Assembly: GCF_029255145.1 (NCBI RefSeq) | Contig: NZ_JAPUVQ010000110.1 | Location: forward strand, 1-64,000 | Direction: 5' to 3' | Source of the DNA: Accumulibacter sp003538495 | Lineage (GTDB): Bacteria; Pseudomonadota; Gammaproteobacteria; Burkholderiales; Rhodocyclaceae | Length of the DNA: 64,000 nt | Notes under the pieces: model-generated | Databases searched by the model: none | The model's input: the letters and a program-made list of their open reading frames with translations, nothing else | What the model was told of the DNA's origin: nothing | Program-made: the position numbers and the translations under genes | In this document: one piece after another, positions 1 through 8,023 of the stretch | Numbering within the stretch: the stretch's first letter is position 1 | Layout of the letters: every line of letters begins with the position of its first letter

Positions 1-1
1 A

Positions 2-106
2 ATCTCCGTGGCCAAGGATGCCATGCAAGCTGTCGAGTCCAGGCTGGAACGAAACCCACTTCTACCCAAGTGGGACATCTTGATCCGACCGGCCTGTGCG
101 GTATGA
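2..106 (+). CDS. 3' end of an unrecognised gene (partial)
   Basis: An open frame enters from the left edge and stops at TGA 104-106, giving about 34 residues that end in DILIRPACAV. I do not recognise the family. The fragment is too short to tell a real gene end from chance, and no terminator follows it. The remaining 107-224 shows no convincing gene. Confidence 0.25.
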   Translation: MSVAKDAMQAVESRLERNPLLPKWDILIRPACAV

Positions 107-224
107 ATATTCGTAGAGATCACCCAACCCCCATCTGACCCCCTCGGCGGCGAAAGCGGGCGTAACCGGCAAGCGCTGTCGATTCGGCGGGGTCATGCGT
201 CAGGGCTGGCCGGTTCGCCCAGGT

Positions 225-253
225 TTGAGGGTGGCAGCGTTTTCCGCTACAAT
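225..253 (+). promoter_or_regulatory. Sigma70-like promoter of pyrG
   Basis: TTGAGG (225-230) and TACAAT (248-253) are separated by exactly 17 bases. Transcription would start near 260, about 20 bases before the pyrG ATG. The -10 box matches the consensus at 5 of 6 positions and the -35 at 4 of 6. Seen in sequence, not tested. Confidence 0.6.
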
Positions 254-279
254 CTGGCTTTCCCGGCGCAGCCTTCCCC

Positions 280-1923
280 ATGATCAAATATGTTTTCGTC
301 ACCGGCGGCGTGGTTTCATCGCTCGGCAAGGGCATCGCCGCGGCGTCCTTGGGAGCGATTCTCGAGTCACGCGGCATTCGCGTCACCAATCTCAAGCTCG
401 ATCCCTACATCAACGTCGATCCCGGAACGATGAGTCCGTTCCAGCACGGCGAGGTGTTCGTCACCGAGGATGGTGCCGAGACCGACCTCGACCTCGGGCA
501 CTACGAACGCTTCACCAACGCCAGGATGGAGCGGCGGAATAACTTCACCACCGGCCAGATCTACGAATCGGTGATCAAGAAGGAGCGGCGAGGTGAGTAC
601 CTTGGCAAGACCGTACAGGTCATTCCGCACATCACCGACGAGATCAAAGCGCACATTCGACGGGGTGCCGAGGGCGCCGAACTGGCGATTATCGAGGTCG
701 GCGGAACGGTCGGTGACATCGAGTCGTTGCCCTTCCTGGAGGCAATCCGCCAGATGGGCTTGCAGGAAGGCCGCAACAACGCCTGCTATATGCACCTGAC
801 GCTGGTGCCGTATATCCCGACCGCCGGTGAGCTGAAAACCAAGCCCACGCAGCACTCGGTAAAGGAGTTGCGCGAGATCGGGATTCAGCCGGACATTCTG
901 CTGTGCCGCACCGATCGCCCGATTCCCGAAGAAGACAAGCGGAAAATGGCGCTGTTCTGTAATGTCCAGCGCGAGGCGGTGATCGAGGCGCGCGACGCCG
1001 ATTCGATCTACAAGATCCCGGCCATGCTGCACGACCAGATGCTTGACGAGATCGTCTGCCACAAGCTGGGGATCCTCGCCAAGGCCGCTGATCTTACGGT
1101 ATGGAAGAGCATCGTGCATGCCCTCGAACACCCGGAGCGGGAGGTCAATGTCGCTTTTGTCGGCAAGTACGTCGACCTCACCGAATCGTACAAGTCGCTC
1201 ACCGAAGCCCTGGTGCATGCCGGAATTGCGACCCGCAGCAAGGTCACGATCAGCTACGTCGATTCCGAAGAGATCGAGCGGCAGGGCTGTGATGCCTTGC
1301 AGGACATGGACGCGATCCTCGTTCCGGGTGGTTTCGGGCGGCGCGGCACCGAAGGCAAGATCGCCGCGATCAGGCACGCCCGCGAGAACCGGATTCCCTA
1401 TCTCGGGATCTGCCTGGGAATGCAGCTCGCCGTCGTCGAGTTTGCCCGCCACGTTGCCGGCATGAGCGGCGCCCACAGCACCGAGTTCGAAAAGGATTGT
1501 CCGTATCCGGTGGTGGCCTTGATCACCGAATGGCAGGACGCGTCGGGTCGGGTCGAGAAGCGCGACGAGACCTCGGACCTTGGCGGCAGCATGCGTCTTG
1601 GCGGTCAGCTTTGCAGGATCGAGGAAGCCAGCCTGGCACGGCTGATCTACGGTCGGGCCGAGATCACCGAGCGCCATCGTCACCGTTACGAGGTCAACAA
1701 CACGCTGCTCGGCAAGCTGGAAGAGAGCGGTCTGGTGGTCTCGGGTCGCGCCCCGGTTACCGATCTGTGCGAAATCGTCGAAATGCCGACCGACGGGCCG
1801 AACGCCCACCCGTGGTTCCTCGGCTGCCAGTTCCATCCGGAGTTCACCTCCTCGCCGCGCAAGGGTCACCCGCTGTTCACCTCGCTGGTCGTCGCCGCCG
1901 CTGCTTACCGGGCCAGGACGTGA
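280..1923 (+). CDS. pyrG: CTP synthase
   Basis: This enzyme aminates UTP to CTP using glutamine and ATP, the last step of de novo pyrimidine nucleotide synthesis in the cytosol. The 547 residues match the usual length. The N-terminal synthetase domain opens with the P-loop GGVVSSLGKG at residues 9-18. The C-terminal class I glutamine amidotransferase domain shows the nucleophile in GICLGMQ (Cys378) and the His-Glu pair in CQFHPEF (His519, Glu521), so both half-reactions look intact. It is the first gene of a run with kdsA, a DUF1330 gene and eno. The pyrG-eno neighbourhood is common in proteobacteria. A sigma70-like promoter lies just upstream. Confidence 0.97.
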   Translation: MIKYVFVTGGVVSSLGKGIAAASLGAILESRGIRVTNLKLDPYINVDPGTMSPFQHGEVFVTEDGAETDLDLGHYERFTNARMERRNNFTTGQIYESVIKKERRGEYLGKTVQVIPHITDEIKAHIRRGAEGAELAIIEVGGTVGDIESLPFLEAIRQMGLQEGRNNACYMHLTLVPYIPTAGELKTKPTQHSVKELREIGIQPDILLCRTDRPIPEEDKRKMALFCNVQREAVIEARDADSIYKIPAMLHDQMLDEIVCHKLGILAKAADLTVWKSIVHALEHPEREVNVAFVGKYVDLTESYKSLTEALVHAGIATRSKVTISYVDSEEIERQGCDALQDMDAILVPGGFGRRGTEGKIAAIRHARENRIPYLGICLGMQLAVVEFARHVAGMSGAHSTEFEKDCPYPVVALITEWQDASGRVEKRDETSDLGGSMRLGGQLCRIEEASLARLIYGRAEITERHRHRYEVNNTLLGKLEESGLVVSGRAPVTDLCEIVEMPTDGPNAHPWFLGCQFHPEFTSSPRKGHPLFTSLVVAAAAYRART

Positions 1924-2756
1924 AGCTCTGCCACTTCGAGGCCGGCCTCGACCAACCCCTTTTTCTGATCGCCGGCCCGTGCACCGCGGAGTCGCTGGCG
2001 CTGTGTGTCGACGTCGCCGGGCAGTTGCAGGAAATCTGTTCCCGGCTCGCCTTGCCGTACATTTTCAAGGCGTCGTACGACAAGGCCAACCGCAGTTCCG
2101 GGCGGTCGGCGCGTGGGCCGGGGGTAGACGCCGGTTTGCAGATTCTCTCTGAAGTACGTCGCCAGGTCGGTGTTCCGGTGCTCACCGACGTGCATCGTGA
2201 ACAGGACATCGCCGCGGTGGCAGAAGTCGTCGATGTGCTGCAGACGCCTGCCTTCCTCTGCCGGCAGACCGACTTCATCCAGGCGGTAGCGGCGACCGGC
2301 AAGCCGGTGAATATCAAGAAGGGGCAGTTCCTGGCGCCTGGCGACATGCGCAACGTGGTCGGCAAGGCCAGGGACGCCGCCAGTGGTGCCGATACGATCA
2401 TGGTCTGCGAGCGTGGCGTTTCCTTTGGGTACAATAACCTTGTCTCGGACATGCGCAGTCTATCGATCATGCGCGAGACGGCTTGCCCGGTCGTCTTCGA
2501 CGCCACGCACTCGGTGCAACTACCGGGTGGACAGGGCAGCGTTTCCGGCGGCCAGCGCGAGTTCGTCCCGGTACTGGCGCGTGCAGCGGTCGCGGTGGGG
2601 ATCGCCGGGTTGTTCATGGAAACGCACCCGTGCCCGGAAAGGGCGCTTTCCGACGGTCCGAACAGCTGGCCGCTGGCGCGCATGGAGAGCCTGCTGACGA
2701 CGCTGGTGGGACTTGATCGCGCGGTCAAGGCTGATGGTTTTGAGGAGACACGATAA
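1920..2756 (+). CDS. kdsA: 3-deoxy-8-phosphooctulonate synthase (KDO-8-P synthase)
   Basis: KdsA condenses phosphoenolpyruvate with arabinose 5-phosphate to KDO-8-phosphate, committing carbon to the lipopolysaccharide inner core. The 278 residues match the family length. Visible landmarks are the PEP-binding start IAGPCTAES, FKASYDKANRSS, the KKGQFLAPGDM loop, CERGVSFGYNNLVSDMRS and FDATHSVQLPGG. I place the start at GTG 1920 because it forms a GTGA overlap with the pyrG stop and gives the standard N-terminus. The open frame extends upstream to 1497, but that part is a shadow inside pyrG. Enolase, two genes on, makes the PEP substrate. Confidence 0.95.
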   Translation: MKLCHFEAGLDQPLFLIAGPCTAESLALCVDVAGQLQEICSRLALPYIFKASYDKANRSSGRSARGPGVDAGLQILSEVRRQVGVPVLTDVHREQDIAAVAEVVDVLQTPAFLCRQTDFIQAVAATGKPVNIKKGQFLAPGDMRNVVGKARDAASGADTIMVCERGVSFGYNNLVSDMRSLSIMRETACPVVFDATHSVQLPGGQGSVSGGQREFVPVLARAAVAVGIAGLFMETHPCPERALSDGPNSWPLARMESLLTTLVGLDRAVKADGFEETR

Positions 2757-3052
2757 TGGCCGCTTACCTGTTGGCCGAAGCGAAGGTCACCGATCCTGTG
2801 GTCTACGAGACGTACAAGCAGCTTGCGCAGGCCGCGATCGCGAAGCACGGCGGGCGCTATTGCGCGCGTGGCGGGCGAAGCGAGGTTCTTGAAGGCGGCT
2901 GGTCGAAGCCCGGGCGTCTGGTGATTGTCGAGTTCGATTCGCTGGAGCAGGTGAAGAAGTTCTATCATTCGCCCGAGTATCAGGAAGCGAAGACCTCGCG
3001 CAAGGACGCGGCGGAAATGAACATTCTGGTCGTCGAGGGATTACCAACCTAG
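2756..3052 (+). CDS. DUF1330 family small protein
   Basis: A 98-residue cytosolic protein of the DUF1330 (dimeric alpha-beta barrel) family. Typical features are the N-terminal MAAYLLAEAKVTDPVVYETYK and the central YCARGG...LEGGW...RLVIVEF pattern, followed by a tyrosine-containing SPEYQEAK helix. No activity is firmly established for the family, and its fold resembles small dimeric monooxygenases or ligand-binding proteins. Its ATG overlaps the last base of the kdsA stop, so it is probably translationally coupled, and eno follows after 25 bases. This conserved placement is known from other betaproteobacteria, but a role in KDO or glycolysis is not shown. Confidence 0.85.
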   Translation: MAAYLLAEAKVTDPVVYETYKQLAQAAIAKHGGRYCARGGRSEVLEGGWSKPGRLVIVEFDSLEQVKKFYHSPEYQEAKTSRKDAAEMNILVVEGLPT

Positions 3053-3077
3053 TATTTTTGAAGACAAGGGAAAGACC

Positions 3078-4361
3078 ATGAGCTCTGTCGTTGATGTTGT
3101 CGCCCGCGAGGTGCTTGATTCGCGCGGCAACCCTACCGTCGAATGTGACGTTCTGCTCGAATCCGGCGTCATGGGCCGTGCGGCGGTGCCTTCCGGCGCC
3201 TCGACCGGGTCGCGCGAAGCGATTGAACTGCGTGACGGCGACGCGGCTCGCTATCTGGGCAAGGGCGTTCTGCAGGCTGTTGAAAACGTCAATACCGAGA
3301 TCTCCGAAGCGATCATCGGCCTGGACGCGCAGGAACAGGCGTTCATCGACCAGACGCTGATCCATCTCGATGGCACCGACAATAAGGCGCGTCTCGGTGC
3401 CAACGCCATGCTGGCGGTGTCGATGGCCGTGGCCAAGGCCGCCGCGGAGGAGGCGGGGCTGCCGCTATATCGCTATTTTGGTGGTTCAGGGCCGATGCAG
3501 ATGCCGGTGCCGATGATGAACATCATCAACGGCGGCGAACACGCCAATAACAGCCTCGACTTCCAGGAGTTCATGATTCTGCCGGTCAGTCAGAACTCGT
3601 TTCGCGAAGCGCTGCGTTGTGGTGCCGAGGTGTTTCATGCGCTGAAGGGCCTGCTGCACAAGAAGGGCTTTTCGACCGCCGTTGGCGACGAGGGTGGCTT
3701 TGCGCCAAATCTCGGCAGCCACGCCGAAGCGCTGGAACTGATCGTCAATGCGATCCAGAACGCCGGCTACTGCCCGGGCGACGATGTACTGGTCGGCCTG
3801 GACTGCGCCGCGTCCGAGCTGTACCGGGATGGCCGCTATCACCTGGCTGGCGAGCACCTGCAACTGAACGCGCACGAACTGACGGATTATCTGGCCAGCC
3901 TGGCCGACCGCTTTCCGATTGTCTCGATCGAGGATGGCATGGCCGAAAATGACTGGGATGGCTGGAAAGTGCTCACCGGCCGGCTCGGCAATGGGATCCA
4001 GATTGTCGGCGACGATGTCTTCGTGACCAATACCCGGATCTTCAAGGAAGGGATCAAACAGGGCATTGGCAACTCGATTCTGATCAAGATCAACCAGATC
4101 GGAACGCTCTCCGAGACCTTCGCGGCCATCGAAATGGCCAAGCGCGCGGCCTACACCGCAGTCATTTCGCATCGTTCCGGTGAAACCGAAGACAGTACCA
4201 TCGCCGACATTGCCGTTGGCATGAACGCCCTGCAGATCAAGACCGGGTCGCTGTCGCGTTCCGACCGGATCGCCAAGTACAACCAGCTGCTGCGCATCGA
4301 AGAGGATCTCGGCGACACGGCTGGCTATCCAGGTCGTGACGCCTTCTATAACCTGTCCTGA
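3078..4361 (+). CDS. eno: Enolase
   Basis: Enolase interconverts 2-phosphoglycerate and phosphoenolpyruvate in glycolysis and gluconeogenesis, and often joins the RNA degradosome. The 427 residues are full length. Visible motifs include ARE-LDSRGNPT at the N-terminus, the flexible loop SGASTGSRE, GDEGGFAPN with the catalytic acid, the metal ligand in SIEDG, the catalytic lysine in LIKINQIG, and SHRSGETED near the C-terminus. A purine-rich ribosome site (AAGGGAAAG) precedes the ATG. The gene closes the pyrG-kdsA-DUF1330-eno run and feeds PEP to KdsA. Confidence 0.97.
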   Translation: MSSVVDVVAREVLDSRGNPTVECDVLLESGVMGRAAVPSGASTGSREAIELRDGDAARYLGKGVLQAVENVNTEISEAIIGLDAQEQAFIDQTLIHLDGTDNKARLGANAMLAVSMAVAKAAAEEAGLPLYRYFGGSGPMQMPVPMMNIINGGEHANNSLDFQEFMILPVSQNSFREALRCGAEVFHALKGLLHKKGFSTAVGDEGGFAPNLGSHAEALELIVNAIQNAGYCPGDDVLVGLDCAASELYRDGRYHLAGEHLQLNAHELTDYLASLADRFPIVSIEDGMAENDWDGWKVLTGRLGNGIQIVGDDVFVTNTRIFKEGIKQGIGNSILIKINQIGTLSETFAAIEMAKRAAYTAVISHRSGETEDSTIADIAVGMNALQIKTGSLSRSDRIAKYNQLLRIEEDLGDTAGYPGRDAFYNLS

Positions 4362-4389
4362 TCCAGCCACCAAGCCGCAGCGCTAGCCG

Positions 4390-4752
4390 TTGTCTGTTGC
4401 CGTGCGTTGGCTTGCTGTCGCGCTGCTGGTCGTGGTCGCCCTGTTGCAACACCCCTTGTGGCTCGGCAAGGGGGGCTGGCTGCGGGTCTGGGACGTTGAC
4501 CGGCAGCTGCAGCAGCAGAAGGAAACCAACAAGTCCCTGGAAAGGCGCAACGCCGGCCTGGACGCCGAAGCGCGCGACCTGAAGCAGGGATACGACGCGA
4601 TCGAGGAGCGGGCGCGCTTCGAGCTGGGAATGATCAAACAGAACGAAGTCTATGTCCAGATCCCCGATCGGCCACGGACCGTCCAGGCCACTGCGCCGAC
4701 CAACGACAAGGCTGCTGCCGGCAAGGACCCGGCCCGCCCTGCCAAGCGCTAG
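4390..4752 (+). CDS. ftsB: Cell division protein FtsB
   Basis: FtsB is a small bitopic inner-membrane protein that forms a complex with FtsL and FtsQ at the division septum. The 120-residue product has an N-terminal membrane segment (about residues 4-22) and a heptad-rich coiled coil (about 32-75) with many Gln, Glu and Leu residues. It ends in the typical EERARFELGMIKQNEVYVQIP segment and a low-complexity Lys/Pro tail. The start appears to be TTG 4390; GTG 4402 is an alternative. Its position 28 bases after eno is the classical eno-ftsB arrangement. Confidence 0.9.
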   Translation: MSVAVRWLAVALLVVVALLQHPLWLGKGGWLRVWDVDRQLQQQKETNKSLERRNAGLDAEARDLKQGYDAIEERARFELGMIKQNEVYVQIPDRPRTVQATAPTNDKAAAGKDPARPAKR

Positions 4753-4817
4753 TCGCACGGGCTTCGGCGGGCCTCAGGACCGGTGGTCGATTGGCGCTGC
4801 CATGGCCATCCGTTGGT

Positions 4818-5522
4818 CTATTCCAGGACTTCGATGTCGCCCGAGATGGTCGCGCTGATCTGGGTATCGCCGGCCTCGAGCGGCATTGGCGCGGCATCAG
4901 CGGAAGCCATCGCCGCGGCGCGCATCATCGGCCGTACCGGTGGCCGGCCACCCCCACTGTCAATGGCCAGGTGCCTGATCCGGTAGGACTTCTTGCCCAT
5001 CGCTTTGGTGATCACCTCGGCGCGCGCCGTGAAGGCAGCTATGGCATCGACGATGGCGTCGCGTTCGGCAGCCTTGCGCGTTTCCGTTGCCGGCAGCATT
5101 ACCAGGCTGGCGATGGCCATCGACGCCTGGAGCTTGCCCAGCAACTCGGAGATCGCGGCCGTATCGCTGGACTCGATGGTCAGGTCGGAGCGCATCCGCC
5201 AGCTTTCGATCCTGCTGCCCTTGCCGTAGACTGGATAGGTGTGGGTGGCCCCACTCTGGGACTTGACCGCCGGGTAGCTCTTGGCGGTTGTCTGCGCCTC
5301 GGCGATCATGCCGTTGACGCGCTTGGCCAGTTCGCCAGGCGTCGCGCCGCTGGCCTCGGCAAAGACCGTCGCGCGGACGAGGTCATTGCCTGCCGGCCGG
5401 GTGGCTTCGGCCGAAAGATCGATGGTCGTCGCATTGCTGCCTGTATCGGCCAGCGCCGGTACGGCGAGCAGCAGCGCCAGCAGGAGGGGTGCGGCCTTGA
5501 TCAGCGGTCGAAATGAAGTCAT
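4818..5522 (-). CDS. SIMPL (DUF541) domain periplasmic protein
   Basis: A 234-residue exported protein. The start at 5522 gives a clear signal peptide (residues 1-22, ending PALADTG). The upstream extension of the frame to 5774 lacks coding character, so I left it out. The body has the SIMPL/DUF541 pattern: LSAEATRPAGNDLVRATVFAEASGA, then alternating strands and helices with pairs of related repeats. Members occur in bacterial periplasms and outer membranes, with no settled biochemical role. It is convergent with ftsB and alone on this strand. No partner gene gives a functional hint. Confidence 0.8.
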   Translation of the reverse strand: MTSFRPLIKAAPLLLALLLAVPALADTGSNATTIDLSAEATRPAGNDLVRATVFAEASGATPGELAKRVNGMIAEAQTTAKSYPAVKSQSGATHTYPVYGKGSRIESWRMRSDLTIESSDTAAISELLGKLQASMAIASLVMLPATETRKAAERDAIVDAIAAFTARAEVITKAMGKKSYRIRHLAIDSGGGRPPVRPMMRAAAMASADAAPMPLEAGDTQISATISGDIEVLE

Positions 5523-5664
5523 GTCGTCTCCGGGTTTGCCGTGCTCGACGACGGCGGGTATCCTTCGGCGTCCTGAGCAACAAACTGCGTCCGGGACGAT
5601 CCAGGAGCCGCCAGAGCGCCTCGTTGAGTGCCCATTGTAGCGTGTTCCGGTTGTCGCTTTCTTG

Positions 5665-5693
5665 TGGTCAGTTGTCGGAAGCTTGGTTAGAAT
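5665..5693 (+). promoter_or_regulatory. Possible sigma70 promoter of the peroxiredoxin-slyD pair
   Basis: TGGTCA (5665-5670) and TAGAAT (5688-5693) are separated by 17 bases. The -10 box is good (5 of 6) and the -35 moderate. The start of transcription would fall near 5700, leaving a leader of about 45 bases that contains a hairpin. Confidence 0.45.
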
Positions 5694-5701
5694 CGGCCTC
5701 A

Positions 5702-5725
5702 CCCGTTCGCTCCGTTGCGAATGGG
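5702..5725 (+). other. Leader hairpin ahead of the peroxiredoxin gene
   Basis: CCCGTTCGC (5702-5710) can pair with GCGAATGGG (5717-5725) through nine base pairs, one of them G-T, around a six-base loop. No T-run follows, so it is not a normal terminator. It may stabilise the transcript or shape translation. It could also be chance in GC-rich DNA. Confidence 0.35.
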
Positions 5726-5746
5726 GCCGGTCTTTGAGGGGTCTCG

Positions 5747-6217
5747 ATGCTGAAAGCAGGGCAGGCAGCACCAATGTTCGTCCTCCCCGACGCGGATATG
5801 GAACTTATCGATATTGCGCAGTTCAAGGGCCGAAGCAATGTCATTCTCTTTTTCTATCCCAGAGATGACGCGCCGTGCTGCACCTTGCAGGCCACCGACT
5901 TCTCTGATCACGAGGATGAGTTCGCGCGTCATGACTGCACGATTATCGGCATCAGCCGTGACGACTGCATCAGGCACGCTGAATTTCGCGACAAGCATGG
6001 CATTTCCGTCGCTCTTCTTTCCGATGCCGAAGGATCGGCATGCAAGCAGTACGGCGTCTGGCAGGCGAAAGAAGTGAACGGTGCCAAGAAGTACGGCATC
6101 GTGCGCTCGACATTCGTCATCGATAAACTGGGCGTCCTCCGTCTCGTGCTATACGGAGTGACCGCCAAAGGCCACGCGCTGGCGATGCTGCGCGCGGTGA
6201 AGGAAATCAATTCATGA
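5747..6217 (+). CDS. bcp: Thioredoxin-dependent peroxiredoxin (Bcp/PrxQ type)
   Basis: A 156-residue cytosolic peroxiredoxin that would reduce hydrogen peroxide and organic peroxides. The thioredoxin-fold core shows the peroxidatic site in YPRDDAPCCTLQATDF. Classical Bcp proteins have a second cysteine five residues after the peroxidatic one (CTVQAC); here that position is Thr, and an extra Cys directly precedes the active Cys. The resolving step must therefore differ from E. coli Bcp, or use an external thiol. The typical GIVRSTFVIDKLG strand is present near the C-terminus. The gene overlaps slyD by four bases, pointing to one transcript for redox and folding stress. Confidence 0.85.
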   Translation: MLKAGQAAPMFVLPDADMELIDIAQFKGRSNVILFFYPRDDAPCCTLQATDFSDHEDEFARHDCTIIGISRDDCIRHAEFRDKHGISVALLSDAEGSACKQYGVWQAKEVNGAKKYGIVRSTFVIDKLGVLRLVLYGVTAKGHALAMLRAVKEINS

Positions 6218-6726
6218 ACATGCAAGTTGCCAAGAACACGGTCGTTACCCTTGACTACAGTGTGGCCGATTTTGAAGGCGTGCTGGTAGATGCCGGCCAG
6301 GAGCCGCTGGTATACCTTCACGGCGGCTACGATGACATTTTTCCGCTGATCGAAGAAGCCGTGCAGGGCAAAAAGATCGGTGAGTCGGTGATCGTCAAGA
6401 TGCAGCCAGACGACGCCTTTGGCGAGTACGATGCGGCCCTGGTTCAGGTCGAGCCACGCAGCCAATTTCCCCAGGAATTGCAGGTCGGCATGCAGTTCGA
6501 GGGCGTGCCGGAGGGCGCCGATGACGATGACGAAGACGAGGATGTGCTGATCTATCGGGTGACCGAGATGGCCGACGACAAAGTCGTCCTCGACGGTAAC
6601 CACCCGCTGGCCGGGATGGCACTGGTGTTTACCTGCACCGTAACCGGCGTTCGTCCCGCCACCGCCGAAGAGATCAGCCACGGACACACGCACGATGGCG
6701 ATTGTGAAGACGACGATGACGAGTGA
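6214..6726 (+). CDS. slyD: FKBP-type peptidyl-prolyl isomerase SlyD
   Basis: SlyD is a cytosolic prolyl isomerase, chaperone and metal-ion carrier, known for nickel delivery. The 170-residue protein has the split FKBP domain (VVTLDYSVADFEG near the N-terminus, later PEDAFGEYD-like and NHPLAGMALVF motifs) with the insert-in-flap chaperone domain between them. It ends in a His/Cys/Asp-rich metal-binding tail (HGHTHDGDCEDDDDE). An unusual run of acidic residues (DDDDEDED) sits in the insert domain. Its ATG overlaps the peroxiredoxin stop as ATGA. Confidence 0.9.
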   Translation: MNMQVAKNTVVTLDYSVADFEGVLVDAGQEPLVYLHGGYDDIFPLIEEAVQGKKIGESVIVKMQPDDAFGEYDAALVQVEPRSQFPQELQVGMQFEGVPEGADDDDEDEDVLIYRVTEMADDKVVLDGNHPLAGMALVFTCTVTGVRPATAEEISHGHTHDGDCEDDDDE

Positions 6727-6801
6727 GCACTGACAGGGACCGGTGAGCATCGGTCGCCGGCCGACAGGCCGACGGTCTCGGGACGGCTGCGTGTGCGGCG
6801 C

Positions 6802-7941
6802 CTAGCGCAGCAGCTTGCCGGCGCGGTTGAGGATGGTGATGTCGACGAAGCGTGAACCGGCGTGCCGGTTTGCCGAGAAGCTGATGAAGACCTCGCCTGC
6901 GTCGTAGTTGCTCAGTGTTTCGAGGGCCTCGCGCAGTTTCTGGCGGGTCGGGTTCGGGCCGGCACGGCGCAGCGCTTCAACGAGCACCTTGGCCCCCAGA
7001 TAGCCTTCGACGAAGGTGTGATTGGCGGTCACGTCCTTGGGCTTGAACTTCGCGAAGTTGTCCTGTATCTCCCGGATCAGCGGGACGATGGCGCTGTTGG
7101 GGTCGGGAACAACCTGGGTCAGGGCCAGCCCCTCCGCCTTGTCGGCGCCGATCCGCTTGACGACCTGCGCGGCGTCGGTCACCGACAGGGCGACATACTG
7201 GGCGAGATTCCCGGCTTCGCGCGACTGTTTCAGGAACTCGGCGCTGGCCGCGGTATTGGCGATCATGATCACCGCCTGCGGCTTGGCGGCGGCAATGGTC
7301 TTGACGGCGGCGCCGACCTCGGTGGTGTTTTTCGGGTAGGAATCGGTCGCCAACAGGGTGCCACCCGCCTTGCTGATCGCCTGCTCGGTGCTGCCGAGTA
7401 CGTCACGCCCGAAGGCATCGTCCTGATAGAGGATGGCAAAGCGGGTGTAGCCGGTGGTTGCGTACTGGTCGATGATTTTCTGCACCTCTTCCGCGTAGCT
7501 GGCGCGCGTCAGGAACAGTAACGGGTCGTTTCGTTGCACGACCGATGCCGCTCCGGTACGCACGGCGATCAGCGGAATGCCGGCTTCGCTGAGCACCTTC
7601 TTCTCGAGCATCGCCTCGACGTTACCGGTGCCGACGAAGCCGATGAACGCCAGCGGCCGCGACTCCTTGAGCAGTTCACGAGCCAGACGGACCGTCTCGT
7701 CGGTCTTGTAGCCGTCGTCCTTCGAAATCAGGCGAATCCTGGCACCGTGGACGCCGCCCTCGGCATTGACCGCGTCAAAGTACAACTGCGCACCGGCGCG
7801 CATGTGCGTTCCGGTCGGGGCCAGTGGGCCGCTGAAAGCCGCGACCTGTCCGATCACGATATCGGCTGCGCCGGCCACGGCAGGTGCCACCCCGACGATC
7901 AGCGCGGCCAGGGCGCTGCGCAACAAAGAGATCAGCTTCAT
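6802..7941 (-). CDS. ABC transporter substrate-binding protein (LivJ/branched-chain amino acid type)
   Basis: A 379-residue periplasmic type I solute-binding protein. It has a signal peptide (about 1-25, ending AGAAD), then the family start IVIGQVAAFSGPLAPTG. Further family features are RLISKDDGYKTDETVRLARELL and the hinge-region FVGTGN and AILYQDDAFGRDVLG segments. Similar proteins bind branched-chain amino acids, amides or small aromatic compounds, and the ligand cannot be read from sequence. No permease or ATPase genes lie nearby, so it is an orphan that must share a transporter or act as a sensor. It is convergent with slyD. Confidence 0.88.
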   Translation of the reverse strand: MKLISLLRSALAALIVGVAPAVAGAADIVIGQVAAFSGPLAPTGTHMRAGAQLYFDAVNAEGGVHGARIRLISKDDGYKTDETVRLARELLKESRPLAFIGFVGTGNVEAMLEKKVLSEAGIPLIAVRTGAASVVQRNDPLLFLTRASYAEEVQKIIDQYATTGYTRFAILYQDDAFGRDVLGSTEQAISKAGGTLLATDSYPKNTTEVGAAVKTIAAAKPQAVIMIANTAASAEFLKQSREAGNLAQYVALSVTDAAQVVKRIGADKAEGLALTQVVPDPNSAIVPLIREIQDNFAKFKPKDVTANHTFVEGYLGAKVLVEALRRAGPNPTRQKLREALETLSNYDAGEVFISFSANRHAGSRFVDITILNRAGKLLR

Positions 7942-8023
7942 GGGTCAGCTCTCCGAAGGCTATCTGTCGTGTGAAGTCTAGGGCTTGCGGTGACCTCTGT
8001 CGACGGGCGATTGCCAGCCGGGG

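Noticed and set aside
367..1869. 500-codon open frame on the minus strand across pyrG
   Set aside because: It is the antisense shadow of a fully conserved gene and has no family motif.
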